Assembly (NCBI GenBank): GCA_001873365.1 | Contig: MNYZ01000049.1 | Location: 1 to 64,000 of the forward strand | Source of the DNA: Oscillatoriales cyanobacterium CG2_30_40_61 | GTDB taxonomy: Bacteria > Cyanobacteriota > Cyanobacteriia > Cyanobacteriales > Microcoleaceae | Direction of reading: 5' to 3' | Length of the DNA: 64,000 bases | In this document: positions 47,771-56,990 of the stretch, in pieces | Layout of the letters: the number at the start of each line of letters is the position of its first letter | Numbering within the stretch: position 1 is the stretch's first letter | Translations under genes and position numbers: made by a program | The notes under the pieces: generated by a model | The model's database searches: none | What the model was told of the DNA's origin: nothing | Seen by the model: only the letters and a program-made list of their open reading frames with translations

Positions 47771-49096
47771 TTAAATACTAACTTCTTCCTCAATTTCTTC
47801 TTCTGATTCTTCTCTAACTTTAAAATACCAATAAAGATTAGCAACGGTTAAATTAGATGATTTTTCTAAATTGGCTAGATTTAATGTTCTATAACCGAAA
47901 TTTTCGGCATTTTCACTAACATAATTTTCGGCTTCTTTCCGTAAATCAGAACGCATTAAAAATTTAAGCTGTTGTTCTAAGGAAGAAGAATGAGATTTTT
48001 CTTTTATATTTTCATAAAAAATCTGTTCGGGTGGTTTCTCAATAGCTTTTAAAGATGATTCTGAATTAGAAACAGAATTTAACTCGCTCTCGTTCAAATC
48101 TATACTTTCTAACAAATTTAAGTCAGAAGGAGGTAAACTGTTAAACCAATCAACTTGATTTTTCCATAGTTCTAAAGCTGCTAGATCATGATTATGAATT
48201 CGGGTAATTTCAGGAAAAATAAAATCTAACTCATCTTGCGTTTGGCAATTTTCAATCACGTTTAAAGCATCTTGACGGATTTTATTTTGAAAATAGGATA
48301 GGCGATCGCTTAATGCTTTAGGTTCTCCTTGTAAATAATAGGTTATAGCGATCGCTTGTTCAATAATCCAAGCACATTCATATCGTCTCAGTTGACCTGC
48401 GGTTGAGGTTTCAGAAAGAATATGAGGACTATTATAAATTGCCAAAGACTCACTTAACGTTTGTCGGGCGTTAGATAACTCGACATTTCTAGCATTAATA
48501 TCTTGAATAGACGTAGCAATTTTTATAAGTTTGGTAGCTTCTAAAAATCGGCTATAAGCTTTAACAAACTCTAAACGGTGTTGATTAAAGGTAATATCTT
48601 GAGCAACTTGATCAATATGTTGAATAACTTCTAATCCTTGATTTCTTAACGCTTGTTTGAGATCAATAAATCCGTCTTTAACTTCTAATCTCAGTTGTTT
48701 AACATCTTCTCGTAATTTTAAAGTTTGCCATAAATTCACCGCCGAAAGAGCAGCAGTAACAGCTACACCCACACCAATAACAGCAGTAGTCGCTTGTAAA
48801 ACACCTAAACTGCTTTGTAAATTATTTAACTGTCCTAAAACCGCTTGAAATCCCTGATTATTCTGATATATATTACCTGCTTTTATCACCATATTTGCCC
48901 ATGCTAGAAGGGGGTTAGCAGCAATAAAAGGCGCAAAAGGTGCATTATCAACCGTTAAACTTTTAGCGACTTCAACAAATTTACCCGTTATCGGATCTCT
49001 TAATATGGGTAAAAGTTGACCTGTATTTGTCGTAGCTTGGATCAGCTTACCCGCAGCCCAAAGAGCTTGATTACCCGCACTAAAGATGTACTCCAT
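47771..49096 (-). CDS. Unknown membrane/coiled-coil protein, divergent from dynamin-like gene
   Basis: I do not recognise a family for this 441-aa protein. Residues 1-95 are mildly hydrophobic (FSAGNQALWAAGKLIQA). A glycine/alanine-rich segment at about 98-123 (LQATTAVIGVGVAVTAALSAV) could cross or insert in a membrane. A helical region follows with LREDVKQLRLEVKDGFIDLKQAL as likely coiled coil. The C-terminus (about 320-441) is acidic, ending REESEEEIEEEVSI. AAGGAG lies 6 bases before the ATG. It is transcribed divergently from the dynamin-like gene with 178 bp between, so co-regulation is likely. Confidence 0.7.
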   Translation of the reverse strand: MEYIFSAGNQALWAAGKLIQATTNTGQLLPILRDPITGKFVEVAKSLTVDNAPFAPFIAANPLLAWANMVIKAGNIYQNNQGFQAVLGQLNNLQSSLGVLQATTAVIGVGVAVTAALSAVNLWQTLKLREDVKQLRLEVKDGFIDLKQALRNQGLEVIQHIDQVAQDITFNQHRLEFVKAYSRFLEATKLIKIATSIQDINARNVELSNARQTLSESLAIYNSPHILSETSTAGQLRRYECAWIIEQAIAITYYLQGEPKALSDRLSYFQNKIRQDALNVIENCQTQDELDFIFPEITRIHNHDLAALELWKNQVDWFNSLPPSDLNLLESIDLNESELNSVSNSESSLKAIEKPPEQIFYENIKEKSHSSSLEQQLKFLMRSDLRKEAENYVSENAENFGYRTLNLANLEKSSNLTVANLYWYFKVREESEEEIEEEVSI

Positions 49097-49274
49097 TGCT
49101 TTTCTCCTTTATTTAGTCAGAGTAGAAAGTTAAGAAAATTTAACTTCTGTAAACAATTTATTTTTTTTGCAACCTTTGTTACACTTACTTAACTGTAATT
49201 TAATTTGGAATAGTTTGCTTTTTTATGATACCATAGAATCATTAATAATTTAATAAATTCGATTGAACTGATAT
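49097..49274. promoter_or_regulatory. Divergent promoter region (441-aa gene / dynamin gene)
   Basis: The 178-bp, AT-rich gap serves both genes. On the plus strand TTGGAA (about 49206) followed 18 bp later by TACCAT is a possible promoter, weakly matched. No operator repeat was found. Confidence 0.3.
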
Positions 49275-51899
49275 ATGGACATCAGCTTAATTAACTCTGA
49301 GTCTCTAGCTTTACTATCACGGATGGCAGGGCAAGATCTCCAGAAAAAAGATGCTACCCCGGCGGTAGTTTTTATGGCATCGTTGCTGTGCGTACTGATG
49401 GGGGTTATTTACCAGGATGGTAAAATTACACCTGAAGAAAGAGAACGTTGGCAAACTAATCTAACTCGCCTGATCCATCCTAACAGTAATTTAAAAAAAT
49501 TAGTCCCTATTTTTACAAAACATATTCTTTTTTTAGGAATTCATAAAAACTTTAAGGACTTATTATTATTAATGTCTACTCTGTCTGATTCCGAGAAACT
49601 GTTATTAATCGGTTTTGGTTATCAAATGTCGGCTTCAGATGGTGAGATAGAACTTAGAGAAAAAGATTATTTAGAAAACCTTGCTGATCAAATTAATATT
49701 GACTCTCGACATATACAAATTTTTGAATCAGCTTTTACCGACCTAGTTATTGAAGATCAAGAAGCTCTTGTTGAAGTTCATAGTTTACTTGATCCGGCGC
49801 AATTTCAATTATTAGATAATATTTTTGTTTTAGCTGCTAAAAATATTGTTGAAGTTTTACCGACTAAACCTAAATTAAAACGAGATAAAATTCGGGTTTT
49901 ACCAAGTTATGATAACCTGAAACAGTTTCAAAATTATCGCCAAGAATTAGATAATATTTGTGATCAATTTTATAAAATTATTGATCAAAATAAGCATCAA
50001 GTCTGGTCTAAAAATTTAATTGATGATATTCAAGAAATTTCCAATAAAAATCAATCAAAACGGTTTCGTGTAACGGTAGTTGGAGAATTTAGTCAAGGAA
50101 AATCAACCTTTTTAAATGCGTTAGTCGGTGAAGAAATCCAACCTGTACGAGAAATTCCTTGTACTGGGGTAGTGAGTGTTTTACGATATGGAGAGCAAAA
50201 ACGGGTCATTTGTTGTTATAAAGATGGACATAAAGAAGATATTCTTATAGAAGATTATCAAGAAAAAGTGAGTATTTCGGAAGAAGCTGCTATTGGAAAT
50301 TTAAGTAATGAACTGGCTGATTGTGAAATTGAGGAAATTATTTTTGAACATCCTGATTTAGACATTTGTAGCAGTGGAGTTGAAATTATTGATTCTCCTG
50401 GGTTGAATGAACATCCTGATAGAGAAGCGATTACTCAAAAAATTCTTAAAGATACGGACGCAGCTATTTTTATCACCAGTGCTTCCCGTTGTTTGGCTAA
50501 ATCGGAACGAGATGTAATAGAAGGATTAAAAGTCACTTTAAATGCAGGATTATCTGATCAACCTGCTAATAATCTTTTTATTTTAGTTAATTTTTGGGAT
50601 TTGGTACAAACTGAGAAGGGACGCACTCAAATTCCTAAACGAATTGAAGAAAATATTCAGGGTAAAAACCCCATTATTTCAGGAGAAAATCGAATTCACT
50701 ATATTTCTGCAAAATTAGCCTTAGATGCTATTGTGAATAATGAGCATAATGAATACATAGAAACTTTTGATTATTTTATTAATTGTATTCAAGACTTTTT
50801 AGTCAATGAGCGAGGTAAAATTGAAGTTACCTCTAATGTAAATCGAATTCAAGCATTAACTGAAATAGCCGATAATGATTTGAAACAGTATGAGAAAATT
50901 TTAGAAGGAAAAATCAAAATTTCTGAATCAGCAAAACTGGAAATTTTCGAGAAAATTGGAGAAGCGAGTGGACTATATCTTAGAATTTCAGATCAGGCAA
51001 AATATAGTGTAGCTGTTTCCCAGGAATACGCAACTGAATCTTGGAATAAATGGGTTCAAGGCTTGGAAGAACGTATAGTTAACAAAGGTGGTAAATTGAC
51101 ATCAGTACATTCACCTTTGGTAGAGCAGGAAAAAGTGTTACAGGATTACTGCGAACAATTTACTCAAGATCTTTCTGACGAAATACAAAATTGGATTAAT
51201 AATTTACAATCAGAAATTTTATCTCAACAAGCAAAAGAGCTAAATAGCGTAATTTATTCCGCATTAGAGGCAATTAGAAGAGATTTACAAAAATTGGGTA
51301 ATCAGCTAGGAACCAATTTAGATGAACAATTTACTAGCAACATCGCGAGTAATATTCGAGCTAATAATTTGGGAATTAACTATTTCATGGCTGGTAGCGA
51401 AAATAATGATGAGGGTGAATTCAATATGTTTGGTGGTTTGGGAGCGGGATTGGGAGCGGGAGCAGTTGGATTAACCGCAGGTGTATTACTTGGCATTTTA
51501 GGCTTAGGATTTATCCCTGCAATCATTGGAGGTCTAGGGGGTCTAGCAACTGCCATTAGTTTTTTATTTGGTAAGCCAGATGAAGATGAGGTTTATAATC
51601 AGTGTAAGTGGCAAGTATATGACTTAGGTTTTAAAAAGTTTTTTGAGTCTGAAGAAGAAACTTTTAATAGAATTGTTGAAAATATTGAATTAGTTTATCA
51701 AGAAAGATATCTTGTAGTTGCTGATTTTATTGAGCAAGCGATCGCACTCTATGAAAATTTGATTGAGCAGCAAGAAGAAGCTCATACTAAAACTTTAGAG
51801 GAAAAAGAAAAAACGATTGTTTGGATTAATCAACAACACCAAAAACTCGAAAAAATTCAAAATGAACTGGAGGCTATTGTTACTCAATTTACCCGTTAA
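49275..51899 (+). CDS. Dynamin-family GTPase with N-terminal TerB-like domain
   Basis: The 874-aa protein starts with a TerB-like helical region (about 30-190; FMASLLCVLMGVIYQDGKITPEER and SASDGEIELREKDYLENLAD are its acidic metal-binding-type motifs). The GTPase domain follows: G1 GEFSQGKS at 270-277, a conserved threonine in IPCTG (G2), G3 DSPG at 373-376 and G4 VNFWD. Long helices follow, then a glycine-rich hydrophobic hairpin at about 716-765 (GAGLGAGAVGLTAGVLLGILG), and a final coiled coil (QQEEAHTKTLEEKEKTIVW). This is the bacterial dynamin plan for membrane binding or fusion. Such proteins include LeoA-type and some anti-phage members. Its divergent partner is unknown. Confidence 0.85.
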   Translation: MDISLINSESLALLSRMAGQDLQKKDATPAVVFMASLLCVLMGVIYQDGKITPEERERWQTNLTRLIHPNSNLKKLVPIFTKHILFLGIHKNFKDLLLLMSTLSDSEKLLLIGFGYQMSASDGEIELREKDYLENLADQINIDSRHIQIFESAFTDLVIEDQEALVEVHSLLDPAQFQLLDNIFVLAAKNIVEVLPTKPKLKRDKIRVLPSYDNLKQFQNYRQELDNICDQFYKIIDQNKHQVWSKNLIDDIQEISNKNQSKRFRVTVVGEFSQGKSTFLNALVGEEIQPVREIPCTGVVSVLRYGEQKRVICCYKDGHKEDILIEDYQEKVSISEEAAIGNLSNELADCEIEEIIFEHPDLDICSSGVEIIDSPGLNEHPDREAITQKILKDTDAAIFITSASRCLAKSERDVIEGLKVTLNAGLSDQPANNLFILVNFWDLVQTEKGRTQIPKRIEENIQGKNPIISGENRIHYISAKLALDAIVNNEHNEYIETFDYFINCIQDFLVNERGKIEVTSNVNRIQALTEIADNDLKQYEKILEGKIKISESAKLEIFEKIGEASGLYLRISDQAKYSVAVSQEYATESWNKWVQGLEERIVNKGGKLTSVHSPLVEQEKVLQDYCEQFTQDLSDEIQNWINNLQSEILSQQAKELNSVIYSALEAIRRDLQKLGNQLGTNLDEQFTSNIASNIRANNLGINYFMAGSENNDEGEFNMFGGLGAGLGAGAVGLTAGVLLGILGLGFIPAIIGGLGGLATAISFLFGKPDEDEVYNQCKWQVYDLGFKKFFESEEETFNRIVENIELVYQERYLVVADFIEQAIALYENLIEQQEEAHTKTLEEKEKTIVWINQQHQKLEKIQNELEAIVTQFTR

Positions 51900-51930
51900 T
51901 TAACTAAGGGACGCAACGATCTATTACTAG

Positions 51931-52000
51931 GCTCAGAAACCGGGTTTCTCATGTTATCTATCGGTTATAACCGAACCTTTTGTTAAGAAACCCGGTTTCT
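51931..52000. repeat. Inverted-repeat element, copy 1 (AGAAACCGGGTTTCT ends)
   Basis: The ends are AGAAACCGGGTTTCT (51935-51949) and AGAAACCCGGTTTCT (51986-52000); the middle reads CATGTTATCTATCGGTTATAACCGAACC. It has no ORF. Copies 2 and 3 are at 52522-52592 and 53196-53261. The element fits a small non-autonomous repeat or transcription-end structure. Confidence 0.88.
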
Positions 52001-52104
52001 CTTTCCCAAGTTAATTGATAAAAATCATTCTGTCTTCCTTTCTTTCCTAAAAAAAATTAATTGAGTTGATTATTTTTGCTTAAATTTTTACAGAGATTAA
52101 ACCT

Positions 52105-52509
52105 ATGATGACAGCAGAAAAATATATGCAACTCCTCCAAGATTTTCCTCCTCGTCCCATTACCTCTGAAGAAGATTTTGCAGCGACTCAAACTGTGATT
52201 AACAGATTACTAGATAAACCCGAACTCACCCCAGAAGAAGAAGACTATTTAGATGTTTTGGGTGCATTAGTTTCTGAATATGAAAATCAACAAGAAGACC
52301 TGATTCCTGATATTTATGGTGTGGAGCTTTTAAAAGTTTTAATTGTGGAACGAAACCTTAAACAAAAAGACCTTGTTTCTATCTTTAAGACAGAATCTAT
52401 TGTCTCTGATATTCTAAATGAAAAACGCCAACTTACAACTCGCCATATTCAAGAATTATCAGAGTTTTTCCATTTTTCCCCTGCCGTATTTTTTCCAAAT
52501 TTAAAATAG
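52105..52509 (+). CDS. HigA-like antitoxin (XRE HTH), no toxin partner seen
   Basis: The 134-aa protein has an acidic N-terminal half (TSEEDFAATQTVINRLLDKPELTPEEEDYLDVLGALVSEYE) typical of HigA-type antitoxins and a C-terminal helix-turn-helix (LKVLIVERNLKQKDLVSIF ... VSDILNEKRQLTTRHIQELSEFF). The usual HigB toxin ORF precedes such genes, but the 205 bp upstream hold only a repeat element and AT-rich DNA. It is therefore an orphan antitoxin, or its toxin has been lost. Inverted-repeat elements lie on both sides. Confidence 0.82.
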   Translation: MMTAEKYMQLLQDFPPRPITSEEDFAATQTVINRLLDKPELTPEEEDYLDVLGALVSEYENQQEDLIPDIYGVELLKVLIVERNLKQKDLVSIFKTESIVSDILNEKRQLTTRHIQELSEFFHFSPAVFFPNLK

Positions 52510-52521
52510 CAATTCGGAATA

Positions 52522-52592
52522 GGCTCAGAAACCGGGTTTCTCATGTTATCTATCGGCGACAATCGAAAGTTTTGTTAAGAAACCCGGTTTCT
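52522..52592. repeat. Inverted-repeat element, copy 2
   Basis: AGAAACCGGGTTTCT at 52527-52541 and AGAAACCCGGTTTCT at 52578-52592, with AGGCTCAGA before the left arm as in copy 1. The middle differs slightly (TCGGCGACAATCGAAAG). It lies between the orphan antitoxin gene and the toxin gene. Confidence 0.88.
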
Positions 52593-52635
52593 ATTTCCAA
52601 AGTTAATGGGTGTTATAATCCAAATATTCTAATTG

Positions 52636-52899
52636 CTATAATAATCGATCATAATCTGCATGGGAACCAATCCAAAACCATGCTATCTCACCGTTTTCTT
52701 CGACTGCCAAGGCTCGATAGTGAATTCCAATCCGCACCGACCAGAACGGCCCCACCTTCTTAAAGTGCAGCGAAGGATATCGAGAATCCCCCTTGAGTAA
52801 CTCATAGCATCGATCAGCTAGTTCTTGGATCTCATTCGGTAACTGTCGATAGTGATACCAGAAATCAGGGGTTGCACGATATTTCACAGATCGGTACAA
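52636..52899 (-). CDS. RelE/ParE-superfamily toxin
   Basis: The 87-aa protein has the RelE/ParE fold: N-terminal helix with PDFWYHYRQLPNEIQELADRCYELL, LHFKKVGPFWSVRIGIHYRALA core, and WFWIGSHADYDRLL end. Such toxins cleave ribosome-bound mRNA or poison gyrase; which is not clear here. The start codon lies 16 bp inside the antitoxin gene, so the pair is translationally coupled with the antitoxin first. It is a chromosomal type II toxin-antitoxin module. Key arginines (WSVRIGIHYRAL) are present. Confidence 0.87.
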   Translation of the reverse strand: MYRSVKYRATPDFWYHYRQLPNEIQELADRCYELLKGDSRYPSLHFKKVGPFWSVRIGIHYRALAVEENGEIAWFWIGSHADYDRLL

Positions 52900-53084
52900 C
52901 GTCCTTCCCGTAGATGTTGCAGTGCTTGTTGAGCCAGCCCATCGAGCCGACCTGCTGTAACATCTTCTTCAAATTGCCGATCCCATATTTCTGCATCAAA
53001 TTCTGCAAACCACACCCGGAAAGCGGCTAGTTCTTCTTTCGTTAATTGACTGACAGCACTTTCAATCTCCTGCAAATTACTCAT
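52884..53084 (-). CDS. Antitoxin partner of RelE/ParE-type toxin
   Basis: The 66-aa protein (LTKEELAAFRVWFAEFDAEIWDRQFEEDVTAG) is acidic and helical, and overlaps the toxin gene by 16 bp. This short family accompanies RelE/ParE-like toxins in cyanobacteria; it lacks an obvious ribbon-helix-helix or HTH in the N-terminus, so DNA binding and autoregulation are uncertain. The C-terminal LDGLAQQALQHLREGRC probably wraps the toxin. Confidence 0.82.
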   Translation of the reverse strand: MSNLQEIESAVSQLTKEELAAFRVWFAEFDAEIWDRQFEEDVTAGRLDGLAQQALQHLREGRCTDL

Positions 53085-53195
53085 ACACTTACAGTAAATT
53101 CAGCAATTAGAAATATAGCTAATTATACCACTATTCATCCAATTTAATCCTCTGTTATTGGGGGCTATTCCTCCTGATGTTTATAGCTAGAAACT

Positions 53196-53261
53196 AGAAA
53201 CCGGGTTTCTCAGGTTATCTATCGGCGATAACCGAAAGTTTTGTTAAGAAACCCGGTTTCT
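53196..53261. repeat. Inverted-repeat element, copy 3
   Basis: AGAAACCGGGTTTCT (53196-53210) and AGAAACCCGGTTTCT (53247-53261); the middle CAGGTTATCTATCGGCGATAACCGAAAG is itself a good palindrome. It lies 9 bp beyond the clpB stop and could serve as its terminator. Confidence 0.88.
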
Positions 53262-53270
53262 ATTTATTCA

Positions 53271-55895
53271 TCACTCTTGAACAGTTAACAATTCCAGGGG
53301 TAAACGTTTAAAAACTAATCGTTCATTTTCGATATCAACAAAAATGGTATCCCCATTCACAAATTCACTGCGAAGAATTGCCTTAGCAATAGGTGTTTCT
53401 AATTCCCGTTGAATTGCCCGTTTTAACGGCCGAGCGCCATAGACTGGATCATAACCCACTTCTGCTAAGAAATCTAAGGCAGAATCCGATAATTTTAACG
53501 CCATTTTTCGTTCCGCTAACCGTTTCGATAAACGTTCAACTTGCAGACTCACAATTTGTCGCAATTCTGATTTTTCTAAGGCATGGAAAATGATCATTTC
53601 ATCAATTCGGTTCAGAAATTCCGGTCGGAAACTTGCCCGCATTGCTTCTAATACCCGACTCCGCATTTCTTCATATTGGGAATCGGAGCCCGACACATCT
53701 AAAATATACTGTGATCCCACATTACTCGTCATAATAATAATGCTATTTTTGAAATCAACAGTATGACCCTGTGCGTCCGTAACCCGCCCATCATCGAGGA
53801 TTTGCAACATAATATTAAATACATCGGGATGGGCTTTTTCGATTTCATCAAACAGAATTACAGCGTAGGGACGGCGACGAATTGCTTCAGTTAATTGCCC
53901 CCCTTCATCATAACCAACATACCCCGGAGGCGCCCCAATTAAACGGGAAACCGCGTGTTTTTCCATGTATTCCGACATATCAATTCGCACCATCGCTTCT
54001 TCCGTATCAAAGAGATAGGAAGCCAAGGCTTTTGCTAACTCCGTTTTCCCGACTCCTGTGGGGCCTAAAAAGATAAAACTAGCGACGGGACGGTTGGGGT
54101 CAGATAACCCCGCTCTTGACCGTTGAATCGCATCAGCAACGGCCGTTACCGCTTGATTTTGACCGATAACTCGGTGGTGTAATTCATCTTCTAAATTTAG
54201 GAGTTTTTGCATTTCCGACTCGACTAATTTACTAATCGGAATTCCTGTCCATTTCGAGATAATTTCCGCAATATCGGCTTCAGTTACTTCCTCCCGTAAT
54301 AGGGTTTTGCCACTGGTTTGAGTATTTTCTAATTGGGCTTCTATGGCTTTCAGTTTTTTCTTGAGTTCTTCCATTTTCCCATATTTTAATTCCGCCGCTC
54401 GGTTTAAATCATAGTTACGTTCTGCTTGCTGAATTTCAATATTAACCCGATCAATTTCTTCTTTGACCGATTGAATATCAGTGATCACATTTTTCTCCGA
54501 TTGCCATTGGGAACTCAGGCTTTGTTGTTCTTGTTTTAATGTTCCTAATTCCGTTTCTATCCGTTCCAAACGTTCTAAAGAGGCAGCATCGCTTTCTTTT
54601 TTGAGCGATAAACGTTCCATTTCTAATTGCAAAATTCGCCGATCAATTTCATCTAATTCTTCCGGTTTAGAAGTAATTTCCATCTTTAATTTAGCCGCCG
54701 ATTCATCGACTAAATCAATGGCTTTATCGGGTAAAAAGCGATCGCTAATATATCGAGTTGATAATACCGCCGCGGCTACTAAGGCACTATCGGAAATTTT
54801 TACCCCATGATGCACTTCATAACGTTCTTTTAATCCGCGTAAAATTGAGATAGTATCTTCAACTGTCGGTTGATCAACATAAACCTGTTGAAAACGCCGT
54901 TCTAAGGCGGGATCTTTTTCAAGATACTTGCGATATTCGTCTAGGGTTGTTGCCCCAATACAACGCAATTCTCCCCGGGCTAACATAGGTTTTAAAAGGT
55001 TCCCGGCATCCATCGCCCCTTGGGTTGCACCCGCCCCAACCACGGTATGAATTTCATCAATAAATAGAATAATTCCACCCTGAGAATCCGTAACTTCTTT
55101 TAATACCGCTTTTAAGCGTTCTTCAAATTCTCCTCGGAATTTTGCCCCGGCAATTAACGCCCCCATATCTAAGGCAATTAACCGTCTTTCTTGCAAAGAT
55201 TGAGGCACATCTCCAGCAATAATTCGCTGGGCAAGACCTTCGGCGATCGCTGTTTTACCAACACCTGGTTCGCCAATTAATACCGGATTATTTTTAGTTC
55301 TGCGGCTTAAAATTTGTATGGTACGGCGAATTTCATCATCTCGTCCAATTACCGGATCAAGTTTACCTTGACGGGCGGCTTCGGTTAAATCTCGACCATA
55401 TTTTTCCAGGGATTCATATTTATTTTCGGGTGTTTGATCAGTCACTTTATTGTTTCCTCTAATTTGAGTAATAATAGATTTGAGTTTGGTTTCATCTAAG
55501 TGAAATTCTTGAAATAAAGCCTTGCCAAAACGATCATCTTTAGGATAAGCTAAAAATAGATGTTCAATGGAAATAAACTCATCTTTGTATTCTTGACGAT
55601 AGACTTCGGCTCGGTCTAAAAGGGTATCTAAACTTCGACCTAAATAAACATTAGCAATTGCCCCAGTTATTTTAGGTTGACGATTAATAAAATCATCGGT
55701 TCTTTCTCTAAATTTAGCAACAGATATTCCCGCTTTAGTAATTATGTTTTTAGTTAATCCGTCTTGTTCGAGCAACGCTTTCATTAAGTGTTCTGTTTCA
55801 ATTTGTTGCTGTTGGGATTGTTTGACAAGTTCGGGAGTCCGGGCTAAGGCTTCCCAGGTTTTTTCTGTAAACTTATTCGGATCAGTTGGCTGCAT
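53271..55895 (-). CDS. clpB: ClpB disaggregase (AAA+ chaperone)
   Basis: ClpB works with DnaK to dissolve protein aggregates after heat stress. The 874-aa protein has the N-domain (about 1-150), AAA1 with GEPGVGKTA near 208, a long coiled-coil middle domain (about 400-530, [23 protein letters not shown]), and AAA2 with GPTGVGKTE near 611 and pore loop GYVGYDEGG. The IGF/L ClpP-docking loop is absent, as expected for ClpB. Cyanobacteria usually have two clpB genes; which this is cannot be told. No CIRCE (TTAGCACTC) element was seen upstream. Confidence 0.97.
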   Translation of the reverse strand: MQPTDPNKFTEKTWEALARTPELVKQSQQQQIETEHLMKALLEQDGLTKNIITKAGISVAKFRERTDDFINRQPKITGAIANVYLGRSLDTLLDRAEVYRQEYKDEFISIEHLFLAYPKDDRFGKALFQEFHLDETKLKSIITQIRGNNKVTDQTPENKYESLEKYGRDLTEAARQGKLDPVIGRDDEIRRTIQILSRRTKNNPVLIGEPGVGKTAIAEGLAQRIIAGDVPQSLQERRLIALDMGALIAGAKFRGEFEERLKAVLKEVTDSQGGIILFIDEIHTVVGAGATQGAMDAGNLLKPMLARGELRCIGATTLDEYRKYLEKDPALERRFQQVYVDQPTVEDTISILRGLKERYEVHHGVKISDSALVAAAVLSTRYISDRFLPDKAIDLVDESAAKLKMEITSKPEELDEIDRRILQLEMERLSLKKESDAASLERLERIETELGTLKQEQQSLSSQWQSEKNVITDIQSVKEEIDRVNIEIQQAERNYDLNRAAELKYGKMEELKKKLKAIEAQLENTQTSGKTLLREEVTEADIAEIISKWTGIPISKLVESEMQKLLNLEDELHHRVIGQNQAVTAVADAIQRSRAGLSDPNRPVASFIFLGPTGVGKTELAKALASYLFDTEEAMVRIDMSEYMEKHAVSRLIGAPPGYVGYDEGGQLTEAIRRRPYAVILFDEIEKAHPDVFNIMLQILDDGRVTDAQGHTVDFKNSIIIMTSNVGSQYILDVSGSDSQYEEMRSRVLEAMRASFRPEFLNRIDEMIIFHALEKSELRQIVSLQVERLSKRLAERKMALKLSDSALDFLAEVGYDPVYGARPLKRAIQRELETPIAKAILRSEFVNGDTIFVDIENERLVFKRLPLELLTVQE

Positions 55896-56428
55896 ATTTA
55901 TCCTCTACTTTGATGGTAATTAATTGATCGAAAATTAACAATATTAGGAAGGTTCTAAGTTAGAGATTTCCTATAACACTTTCTTACTATATCTGACTTT
56001 ATTAGGATAGTTTATCTTATTTTCACGACTTTTTGAGTACGGTTCACCGAAAATTAGGTGCTAGGTGTTGGGAAGTCTGACCGGGAGAAAAGAATATAAC
56101 AGTTAATCTTAAAATCTGAAGGTTTAAGGGAAATTAATATAATTAAAGCATTTCGGACAGTGACAGGACTTGCGCAAGCATAGTGTGCAGTAAGCCAGCG
56201 AACGCTGCCAAGTGTTCAAGTATTTGCGCCAGCAATATAAAATTTAGACACAAAAATTATACTGATTGACAGATATTTAACAGTCAATTCAATTGAGAAG
56301 TTAAACTGGTCTAATACCGAAGAAAAATCAGGAAAGTTAATCAAAATCAAGAATTTTCCTAAAAATCAAAAAGTCCAATTCCCAGCTATTTATACAACTG
56401 ATTTACACTTGCTATATATTCTCCTAAT
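55896..56428. other. 533-bp gap upstream of clpB and downstream of the HerA operon
   Basis: No ORF of note. It contains the clpB promoter region on the minus strand. At 56164-56176 CAGGACTTGCGCA followed by AGCATAG is a degenerate copy of the CAGGACTTACGCA hairpin at 62373. A variable region (GCCAGCGAACGCTGCCAAGTG) follows. The right half is AT-rich. Confidence 0.5.
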
Positions 56429-56962
56429 TTACTCTTTATATTCTACTTTTCTGGGTTCGCCTACTTCACTATTACCAAAGCTCCTAATCATAATTTCTTT
56501 AAAAGCATCAGCACGTTCAATACTGATAAAAGATGCTATTTGTATCGCATTTTTACCATTCGTTATTCTAACCATTGGATAAGCATCTCCACAAAATTTA
56601 GACCTCACAGCTTGTAAATTTATTTCACTGTATTCAATAAAAACTGGATAAAAACTAACTGGATAAGCAGAAGAATTTGTTGGTTTGGTATCGCCACAGC
56701 TTGGTAGAGGAAATGCGACGTTATCAAAAGGATTAGAAGTTGTAAGAGACTGTGTAGAGTTAGATGGCGATCTTGTCACTGATGGAGAATTTGAGGAAGT
56801 AGAATTAGCAGAATTAATATTAACAGTGGATTTAGTAAAATTCTGTTGAATTGTATTCCAGGCAGCTTGACTGCCTAAAATTAGCACAGCACCACCCACC
56901 ATAACACCCATCAAAATGCCATAGATTTTCCAGAGTTTTTGTTTGTTTGTTTGGTCATTCAT
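56429..56962 (-). CDS. TM-anchored protein with unknown extracytoplasmic domain (paralogue leader)
   Basis: The 177-aa protein has a short cytoplasmic N-terminus, one membrane helix (about 12-31, LWKIYGILMGVMVGGAVLILG) and a Ser/Thr/Asn-rich linker. The outer domain (about 85-177) has two cysteines (SCGD, FCGD) and ends 'IQIASFISIERADAFKEIMIRSFG', resembling a SPOR-like or peptidoglycan/protein-binding fold; that is a guess. The first 40 residues are nearly identical to the next gene upstream (56991-57599), so the leader was duplicated and joined to a new domain. It is the last gene of the HerA operon. Confidence 0.7.
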   Translation of the reverse strand: MNDQTNKQKLWKIYGILMGVMVGGAVLILGSQAAWNTIQQNFTKSTVNINSANSTSSNSPSVTRSPSNSTQSLTTSNPFDNVAFPLPSCGDTKPTNSSAYPVSFYPVFIEYSEINLQAVRSKFCGDAYPMVRITNGKNAIQIASFISIERADAFKEIMIRSFGNSEVGEPRKVEYKE

Positions 56963-56990
56963 AGTTTTATTTGTATTTTTTTAAGGGACA

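Noticed and set aside
51931-53261. Integron attC-like cassette array
   Set aside because: The elements lack the core sites expected of attC (RYYYAAC/GTTRRRY) in the right places, and no integrase is nearby. Described as dispersed inverted repeats instead.
54481-54810. 109-aa plus-strand ORF in clpB
   Set aside because: Antisense shadow of the ClpB coiled-coil middle domain.
55896-56100. CIRCE operator for clpB
   Set aside because: No TTAGCACTC...GAGTGCTAA palindrome was found.
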